Below, piece after piece: positions 5,480 through 10,371 of a stretch of 10,371 nucleotides of DNA; position 1 is the stretch's first letter; every line of letters starts with the position of its first letter. The notes below the pieces were generated by a model. It did not search any database. It had not been told where the DNA came from and saw only the letters and a list, made by a program, of their open reading frames with translations. The translations under genes and the position numbers were made by a program. Source of the DNA: Microcaldota archaeon (GTDB lineage Archaea > Iainarchaeota > Iainarchaeia > JAADDC01); assembly GCA_027000685.1 (NCBI GenBank), contig JALTNN010000066.1:1-10371 (forward strand), read 5' to 3'.

Positions 5480-8107
5480 ATGGCGGGGAAGAAGACGATA
5501 GGGGCCATTGAGTTTGGGGTGCTCTCCCCCGAGATGATAAGGAAGATGAGCACGGTAGAGGTGACAATACCCGAAACCTATGATGCCGACGGCTTCCCCA
5601 TAGAAGGGGGGCTCATGGACCCGAGGATGGGCGTGGTCGATCCGGGGCTAAGGTGCAAGACGTGTGGCCAGAAGATGAACAGGTGCCCCGGTCACTTCGG
5701 GAGGATTGAGCTTGTCAGGCCTGTCATACACACGGAGTACGTGAAGTACGTGGAGGGCTTCCTCCACGCCACATGTCCAAAGTGCGGGAGGATTGTGTTT
5801 CCGGACGAGACCATAGAGAAGGTGAAGAGGAAGTTTAAGCCTAAAACGAGGTTCAAGCACTTTGCGAAGAAGGGCTCTGAGGTGAGGAAGTGTCCCCACT
5901 GCGGATTCGAAAGACCGAAGATAAAGTTTGAGAAGCCGGCCAACTTCTTCGAAGTGACAGAGGATGGGGAGAAGAGGATATGGCCCACCGAGATAAGGGA
6001 GAGGCTTGAAAGGATACCGGATAAAGATGTGGAGGCCCTTGGATTTGATCCGACAAGGTTCAGGCCTGAATGGCTGATTTTGACCGTCCTTCCAGTTCCG
6101 CCTGTCACCATAAGGCCTTCCATCATCCTCGAGACTGGTGAGAGGGCCGAGGACGACCTCACACACAAGCTCGCGGACATCGTCACCATAAACCTGCGTC
6201 TCAGAGAGAACATAGATGCAGGGGCACCTCAGCTCATAATAGAGGACCTGTGGGACCTCCTCCAGTACCACGTCACCACGTTCTTCAACAACGAGGCCCC
6301 AGGAGTTCCCCCGGCGAGGCACAGGTCAGGGAGACCCCTGAAGACGCTCGTCCAGAGGCTTAAGGGCAAGGAGGGTAGGTTCAGGTACAACCTCTCCGGG
6401 AAGAGGGTGAACTTCGCCGGGAGAAGTGTCATAACTCCCGATATAAGGATATCCGTGGGGGAGGTAGGCGTTCCAAGACAGATGGCCGAGGAGGTGACGG
6501 TCCCCGTCCACGTCACGGAGTGGAACATAGAGGAGGTTAAGAAGCTCATAATGAGGGACGAGTACCCGAGGGCCCTATACATCGTGAGGCCCAACGGATC
6601 GAGGAAGAGGATAACACCGGACAACAGGGAAGATATACTGGAAGAGCTCGCACCGGGCTACATAGTTGAGAGACAGGTGATGGACGGCGACATAGCACTT
6701 TTCAACCGCCAGCCGTCCCTCCACAGGATCTCCCTCATGGCCCACAGGGTCAGGGTGCTTCCCGGAAAGACGCTCAGGATAAACCCCCTCGCGAACAAGC
6801 CTTACAACGCAGACTTCGACGGAGACGAGATGAACATTCACTTCGTTCAGACCAAGGACGCCCAGACAGAGGCAAGGGAGATCATAGCCGTGAAGTACAA
6901 CATGCTCTCGCCCCGCCACGGGAGGGTGCTCGTGACGGCAGACGAGGACGCTGTCACGGGAATGTTTGTCCTTACGTGGAAAGACACGAAGTTCACGAGG
7001 GAACAGGCAGCCCGCCTCCTCTACAGCGTGGGGATCACCGATATCCCAGAACCAGACGAGGACGGGATGGTGTCCGGCAAGAAGGTATTCTCGAAGCTCC
7101 TCCCGAAGGGTGTGAATTTGGAGTTCCCTGCCAAGCTCTGCAAGATTGTGAAGGAAGTGGGCTACTGCAAGGGCGACTGTAAGAAGTGTGAGTACGATGC
7201 CTACGTCGTGATAAGGGATGGAGAGCTCGTGTCCGGAGTGATAGACGAAGCCGCCGTGGGGGCGGGAGGGAAGCTTGTGGACTACATTTACAGGGTTTAC
7301 GGGCCTGACGTGGCCCAGGACTTCGTTGACAAGATGGGGATAATATCCACCCTCGTTTTCGACATCCTCGGTTTCACCATCTCTTACGAGGAGCTCAAGA
7401 TATCGGAGGAGACCCGGAAGAAGATAGAGAAGATCCTCGAGGAGGGAGAGAAAAAGGCGAACGAGTACATAAAGCTCTATGAGGAAGGGAAGCTTGAGCC
7501 CATCCCGGGCTTCTCGGAGAGGGAGAGCCTCGAAATATACATAATCCAGTCCCTCGAGGAGGCAAGGAAGGAGGTGACGAGGCTCGTCCAGAAAGAGAAG
7601 TTCGAGGAATTCCTCAGGAACCCGAAAGCGGCCCAGGGCTTCATAATGATCATCTCCGGTGCGAGGGGAAGGATATCCAACATTATAAACATGTCTGCCA
7701 TGCAGGGCCAGGCCTACGTGAGGGAGAGGAGGCCTCACAGGGGCTTCATGGACAGGGTCACGGCCCACTTCAAGCCCGGGGACATCTCGCCAAGGGCAAG
7801 GGGCTTCGTGAAGAGGTCTCTGAAAGATGGCCTCGGAATGCTCGATCTGTTCTTCTGGGGTATGGGAGGAAGGATAGGAGAGGTGGACAAGGGCGTGTCA
7901 ACGCAGATTTCCGGCTACTACTATAGACGCCTATCAAACGCCCTCATGGACGTCGTGGTGTTCCCCGATGGAACGCTGAGGGAAGTGACAAACGACTACA
8001 TCGTCTCCTTCAAGTTTGGAGATGACGGCCTCTTCCCGATGTACGCCCTGGATGGGAGGCTCCCGCTCGACACTCTACTCGGCATGATAAGGGGTGGTAA
8101 GAAGTGA
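5480..8107 (+). CDS. rpoA1: DNA-directed RNA polymerase subunit A' (N-terminal part of the largest subunit)
   Basis: The 875-residue protein has the usual length for archaeal A'. The N-terminal clamp holds one zinc site, Cys59/Cys62/Cys69/His72 (CPGHFG), and a second pair of CxxC motifs (Cys99/102 and Cys138/141). The clamp/rudder region reads GKEGRFR then NLSGKRVNF. The metal-binding loop NADFDGD is intact at 443-449, so catalysis is preserved, preceded by FNRQPSLHR. A cysteine cluster before YDAYVVIRDGEL is typical of the family. The bridge helix region (796-818) keeps GGR, SGY and RRL, but the middle reads DKGVSTQI where other polymerases have DTAVRTAQ or close variants, and the preceding GARG segment (727 on) is also unusual. 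The gene starts four bases after rpoB' and overlaps rpoA'' by GTGA at 8104-8107, the standard archaeal A'/A'' split. Identity is certain. Confidence 0.97.
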   Translation: MAGKKTIGAIEFGVLSPEMIRKMSTVEVTIPETYDADGFPIEGGLMDPRMGVVDPGLRCKTCGQKMNRCPGHFGRIELVRPVIHTEYVKYVEGFLHATCPKCGRIVFPDETIEKVKRKFKPKTRFKHFAKKGSEVRKCPHCGFERPKIKFEKPANFFEVTEDGEKRIWPTEIRERLERIPDKDVEALGFDPTRFRPEWLILTVLPVPPVTIRPSIILETGERAEDDLTHKLADIVTINLRLRENIDAGAPQLIIEDLWDLLQYHVTTFFNNEAPGVPPARHRSGRPLKTLVQRLKGKEGRFRYNLSGKRVNFAGRSVITPDIRISVGEVGVPRQMAEEVTVPVHVTEWNIEEVKKLIMRDEYPRALYIVRPNGSRKRITPDNREDILEELAPGYIVERQVMDGDIALFNRQPSLHRISLMAHRVRVLPGKTLRINPLANKPYNADFDGDEMNIHFVQTKDAQTEAREIIAVKYNMLSPRHGRVLVTADEDAVTGMFVLTWKDTKFTREQAARLLYSVGITDIPEPDEDGMVSGKKVFSKLLPKGVNLEFPAKLCKIVKEVGYCKGDCKKCEYDAYVVIRDGELVSGVIDEAAVGAGGKLVDYIYRVYGPDVAQDFVDKMGIISTLVFDILGFTISYEELKISEETRKKIEKILEEGEKKANEYIKLYEEGKLEPIPGFSERESLEIYIIQSLEEARKEVTRLVQKEKFEEFLRNPKAAQGFIMIISGARGRISNIINMSAMQGQAYVRERRPHRGFMDRVTAHFKPGDISPRARGFVKRSLKDGLGMLDLFFWGMGGRIGEVDKGVSTQISGYYYRRLSNALMDVVVFPDGTLREVTNDYIVSFKFGDDGLFPMYALDGRLPLDTLLGMIRGGKK

Positions 8108-9204
8108 CGCTCCCCGAGAAGCTCAGGGAATACGTGGAGAAGTTTGCAGAGGAGAAAGGCCTCTCGAAGAAGGAGAGGGAGGCCCTCCTCAAGAAGGCCG
8201 AGGAGTACTACGAGACCCACCAAGTAGATCCTTGGGAAGCCATAGGCATTGTCACCGCCCAGTCCCTCGGTGAACCCGCAACTCAGGCAACGCTCAGAAC
8301 TTTCCACATGGCCGGGGCAGCCGAGGTCTCCATAGCCTCCGGCATGGATAGGATCCTGGAGATAGTCGATGGTCTGAAGAAGATCTCAACGCCCGTTATG
8401 TTCATCTATCTCAATCCCCCCTACAACAAGGACGAGGAGAAGGCCCGCGAGTTCGCACGATCACTCGAAGAAATCCTCGTCATGGACGTCGCCACCGTGA
8501 AGGAGGACTTCATGAAGAGGACGATAACAATAGTCTTCAACGAGAAAGAGCTGAAGAGAAGAGGGGTATCCAAGGATGCCGTGATAAAAAAGATAGAGGG
8601 GAAGCTGAAGGGTGAGCTCGACGAGAAGACGGGCAACTATGTCATAAAGCTCCCGAAGGATATGAGCCTCATGAAGATAAGAAAGCTCGCCCAGTCCATA
8701 GAGAGGCTCCAGATTTCGGGTGTAAAGGGGATAAAGAGAGCCCTCGTGAGAAAGGAAGGCGACGAGTACATGATAACAACGTCCGGTACAAACCTCAAGG
8801 CAATACTGAAGAAAAAGGAAGTGGACCACACGAGGACGTACTCCAACAACATCCACGAGGTGGCAGAAGTTCTTGGAATCGAGGCGGCAAGGTATCTCAT
8901 CATAGAGGAGCTCTACAAGGCCTATATGGGAGCGAAGCTCCTCGTTGACAAACGTCACCTCGCGCTCGTGGCAGATGCCATGACAGCGAGGGGCGTAATA
9001 ACCCCCATAGGGAGGACGGGTATAGCGGGGAAGAAGGGATCCGTGCTCGCAAGGGCCGCCTTCGAAGAGACAAATAGGCACCTCGTGGAGGCGAGTGTGT
9101 GGAATGAGGTGGATTATTTAAAGGGTATTGTGGAAAATCTCATCGTCGGACTCCCTATAAAGGCCGGTACGGGAAGGGTCAAGCTCAAGATGAAGTTAGG
9201 GTGA
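8104..9204 (+). CDS. rpoA2: DNA-directed RNA polymerase subunit A'' (C-terminal part of the largest subunit)
   Basis: The 366 residues supply the trigger loop, part of the jaw/cleft and the C-terminal clamp segment of the largest subunit. GTG 8104 overlaps the A' stop, with GGGGTGG at 8091-8097 as ribosome binding site. The trigger-helix region runs from VDPW (41-44) through AQSLGEPATQ to RTFHMAG; the catalytic-loop histidine is His68. The jaw follows, and the C-terminal part has the standard YSNNIHEVAEVLGIEAAR, PIGRTGIAGKK, SVLARAAFEET and a GTG turn near the end. Unusual against the families I remember are Trp44 for Gly, Thr51 for Ala in the AAQS motif, Ala62 for Met/Leu beside the nucleotide-contacting helix, and Asp82 for Pro in the GxPR motif. 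GEPATQ is shared with eukaryotic Rpb1. It is normal in length and its frame is intact. Confidence 0.97.
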   Translation: MTLPEKLREYVEKFAEEKGLSKKEREALLKKAEEYYETHQVDPWEAIGIVTAQSLGEPATQATLRTFHMAGAAEVSIASGMDRILEIVDGLKKISTPVMFIYLNPPYNKDEEKAREFARSLEEILVMDVATVKEDFMKRTITIVFNEKELKRRGVSKDAVIKKIEGKLKGELDEKTGNYVIKLPKDMSLMKIRKLAQSIERLQISGVKGIKRALVRKEGDEYMITTSGTNLKAILKKKEVDHTRTYSNNIHEVAEVLGIEAARYLIIEELYKAYMGAKLLVDKRHLALVADAMTARGVITPIGRTGIAGKKGSVLARAAFEETNRHLVEASVWNEVDYLKGIVENLIVGLPIKAGTGRVKLKMKLG

Positions 9205-9208
9205 TGCC

Positions 9209-9517
9209 ATGGACGTTGCATTCCAGCTCAAGCGTGCTATGGAGACCGGCGATGTCAAGGTCGGGTTCAGGCAGGTCGAGAAGTCTCTCCTGAACGGCAG
9301 GTCAAAGCTCATCATAATGGCGGAGAACGCACCCGCAAGGATAAGGGAGCGGGTGCTTCACCTTGCAAAGATCGGCAACGTCCCCGTTTACGTCTTCAGG
9401 GGCGGATCGCTGGATCTCGGTGAAATGATCGGTAGGCCCCACTTCGTCGCAGTCATCTCCGTGGATGACCCAGGAGATTCAAGAATACTGGAGCTTGCCA
9501 AGGAGGTTGCAACGTGA
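9209..9517 (+). CDS. rpl30e: Large ribosomal subunit protein eL30
   Basis: The 102-residue protein has the eL30/L7Ae-fold pattern: an N-terminal helix DVAFQLKRAMETGDV, a GFRQVEKSLLNGRSKLIIMAENAP segment in which N-A-P is diagnostic, PVYVF, and a late LGxxxGRP motif followed by DPGDSRILELA. It binds rRNA in the large subunit. In Euryarchaeota it sits between rpoA'' and nusA, as here. ATG 9209 follows the rpoA'' stop by four bases with GGGTGA (9199-9204) as ribosome binding site, and its stop overlaps the nusA GTG (9514-9517). Unlike its neighbours it shows no departures at the residues I would call conserved. Confidence 0.93.
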   Translation: MDVAFQLKRAMETGDVKVGFRQVEKSLLNGRSKLIIMAENAPARIRERVLHLAKIGNVPVYVFRGGSLDLGEMIGRPHFVAVISVDDPGDSRILELAKEVAT

Positions 9518-9930
9518 GGCTGACGACGGACCAGATAAGGATGATTGCGGCTTTCGAGTCCGTCACGGGAGTCCTTGCGAGGGACTGTGTTTTCGACGAG
9601 AAGAGTGCCGTTTTTATCGTGGACGAGAACCTCGTTGGGAGGGCTGTTGGGAGGAAGGGTCAGAACGTGAAGAGACTCCAGCAACTGCTGGGGAGGAAGG
9701 TGGAGATCGTGGGGTACTCGGACGACCTTCAGAGATTCCTTAAAAATATTTTCCATCCAGCACATATCTTAGCCGTTAACGTGCAGGATAGGGGCGGTAA
9801 GCGGGTCGCCCGCGTTCATATGGACAGGGAGAGCAGGAGGATATTCGAAAGGAAGATAGAGGCGCGGTTGAAACTCGCACGCCTGCTCGCGAAGAAGTAC
9901 TTCGGCGTTGAAAGTGTGGTGGTGATGTAA
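9514..9930 (+). CDS. nusA: Archaeal NusA-like KH-domain transcription factor
   Basis: The 138-residue protein matches the short archaeal NusA, which consists of two KH RNA-binding domains without the bacterial S1 and N-terminal parts. GTG 9514 overlaps the eL30 stop and has a strong AGGAGGT at 9501-9507. The first KH domain has VDENLVGRAVGRKGQNVKR, with the GXXG loop Gly46-Arg-Lys-Gly49. KVEIVGYSDD and the FLKNIFHPA hinge follow and are typical. In the second KH domain, the position where family members have a DRGLAIGKNG-type loop reads DRESRRIFERKIEARL (104-119), so the GXXG is absent. The C-terminal helix and strand (LLAKKYFGVESVVV) are normal. The stop shares one base with the rps12 start (TAATG). 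Its role in archaea is thought to be elongation/termination or rRNA transcription; loss of one RNA-binding loop may change this. Confidence 0.9.
   Translation: MRLTTDQIRMIAAFESVTGVLARDCVFDEKSAVFIVDENLVGRAVGRKGQNVKRLQQLLGRKVEIVGYSDDLQRFLKNIFHPAHILAVNVQDRGGKRVARVHMDRESRRIFERKIEARLKLARLLAKKYFGVESVVVM
9738..9752 (+). promoter_or_regulatory. Possible internal promoter upstream of rps12
   Basis: CTTAAAAATATTTTC is an isolated A/T run in otherwise GC-rich coding sequence of nusA, about 180 bases before the rps12 start. It resembles a TATA element but also encodes the conserved Leu-Lys-Asn-Ile-Phe of the NusA hinge, which largely explains its composition. The call is weak. Confidence 0.15.
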
Positions 9931-10361
9931 TGGCGAGGGGTGAATTCGCGGCGGCGAAGCTCATCAAGGACAGAAAGAAGTGGAGGAAGAAGGACAGGCA
10001 CTACAGGAAGTACAAGCTGTTCAACTGGCTCAAGAAGTACGACCCCCTCGAGGGGGCTCCCATGGCAAGGGCCATCGTCCTCGAAAAGCGTGAGGTGGAG
10101 CAGAAGCAACCGCACTCTGGCCTTATAAAGGCCGTGAGGGTCCAGATAATAAAGAACGGTAGAGAGGTGACCGCCCACGTTCCGAGGAACAACGCCATAA
10201 AGTTTGTGGACGAGCACGACGAGGTGATCATTGAGTCCCTCGGCGGTTCCCAGAGAGGACCCATTGGCTCGATGTGGGGAATAAAGTTCAGGGTCATCAT
10301 GGTGAACGGGATCTCCCTGGAGATGCTCAGGACGGGCAGGAAGGAGAAGCCGAGGAGATGA
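9930..10361 (+). CDS. rps12: Small ribosomal subunit protein uS12, divergent in the decoding-centre loops
   Basis: The 143-residue protein has the archaeal uS12 frame: an N-terminal GEFAAAKLIKDR basic extension, DPLEGAPMAR, IVLEK, VRVQIIKNGREVTA, FVDEHDEVIIE and a terminal GRKEKPRR. The protein lines the decoding centre and helps monitor codon-anticodon pairing. ATG 9930 overlaps the nusA stop (TAATG) with GGTGAT at 9921-9926. Several positions that I recall as invariant in archaea and eukaryotes differ: the QPNSxxRK loop reads QPHSGLIK (60-67), the GDIPGV loop reads GSMWGI (113-118), and ARG before IV reads ARA (46-48). In bacteria these two loops hold the streptomycin resistance and dependence sites. 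The frame and length are normal, so it is not an obvious pseudogene. It could be a specialised paralogue, but its place in the operon argues that it is the main copy. Confidence 0.93.
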   Translation: MARGEFAAAKLIKDRKKWRKKDRHYRKYKLFNWLKKYDPLEGAPMARAIVLEKREVEQKQPHSGLIKAVRVQIIKNGREVTAHVPRNNAIKFVDEHDEVIIESLGGSQRGPIGSMWGIKFRVIMVNGISLEMLRTGRKEKPRR

Positions 10362-10365
10362 TACT

Positions 10366-10371
10366 ATGGAC
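10366..10371 (+). CDS. Start of the next operon gene (first two codons only; probably rps7)
   Basis: ATG GAC at the right edge follows GAGGAG (10352-10357) by eight bases and the uS12 stop by four. In euryarchaeal operons rps7 normally follows rps12. Only two codons are present, so the product is inferred from gene order alone. An alternative ATG at 10358 overlapping the uS12 stop is less well spaced. Confidence 0.35.

Noticed and set aside
5774..5905. Extra zinc-finger insertion in A'
   Set aside because: Two spaced CxxC pairs after the first zinc site are normal in archaeal A' clamps, and so is the cysteine cluster near 7165-7190.
6575..7768. Open frame of 397 codons on the - strand inside rpoA'
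   Set aside because: This is the same composition effect opposite a conserved gene; no domain or ribosome binding site pattern is recognisable.
1..10371. CRISPR array, insertion sequence, integrase or attachment repeats
   Set aside because: No direct or inverted repeats of meaningful length and no transposase-like frame were seen on either strand. Coding is almost continuous.

Overview
The window is a stretch of a euryarchaeal chromosome, with every convincing gene on the + strand. It covers the transcription/translation super-operon rpoH-rpoB''-rpoB'-rpoA'-rpoA''-rpl30e-nusA-rps12, and the start codon of the next gene (probably rps7) lies at the right edge. Archaeal hallmarks are the 79-residue Rpb5-like H subunit, the split A'/A'' and B''/B' subunits, eL30 in the operon and the short archaeal NusA. 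A split B subunit points to the methanogen/Archaeoglobales/halophile side of the Euryarchaeota rather than Thermococcales or TACK archaea. Heavy use of ATA (Ile) and AGG (Arg), a purine-rich coding strand and fairly high GC suggest a thermophile. I cannot name the lineage.

Layout. Bases 1-601 hold the 3' end of a gene for a protein with two PepSY-like modules and one C-terminal membrane helix. Bases 602-664 carry a plausible TATA box for a leaderless transcript. Bases 665-1866 hold an overlapping pair: a stand-alone ArlD/E (FlaD/E)-type domain protein and a MinD-like ATPase with an amphipathic C-terminal helix. Bases 1867-1956 form the only other intergenic region; it holds TATA-like boxes and a Shine-Dalgarno motif and should drive the RNA polymerase operon. 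From 1957 to the right end the genes are packed with ATGA, GTGA and TAATG overlaps or gaps of 4 bases.

Two things stand out. First, the rpoB' gene is interrupted by a one-base reading-frame change near 3815-3823. Restoring one base gives a normal subunit of 604 residues, so this is a sequence error, a real lesion, or a three-piece RpoB with a GTGA stop-start junction. Second, the polymerase keeps its catalytic aspartates and overall architecture but departs, as far as I recall the families, from near-universal residues in the bridge helix, trigger-loop helix, several B' active-centre motifs and the B'' fork region. The neighbouring uS12 is altered in both decoding-centre loops, and the second KH domain of NusA has lost its GXXG loop. 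Spread over six adjacent genes with intact frames, this reads as a lineage with a derived transcription/translation core. It needs alignment to confirm, because all family comparisons here are from memory.
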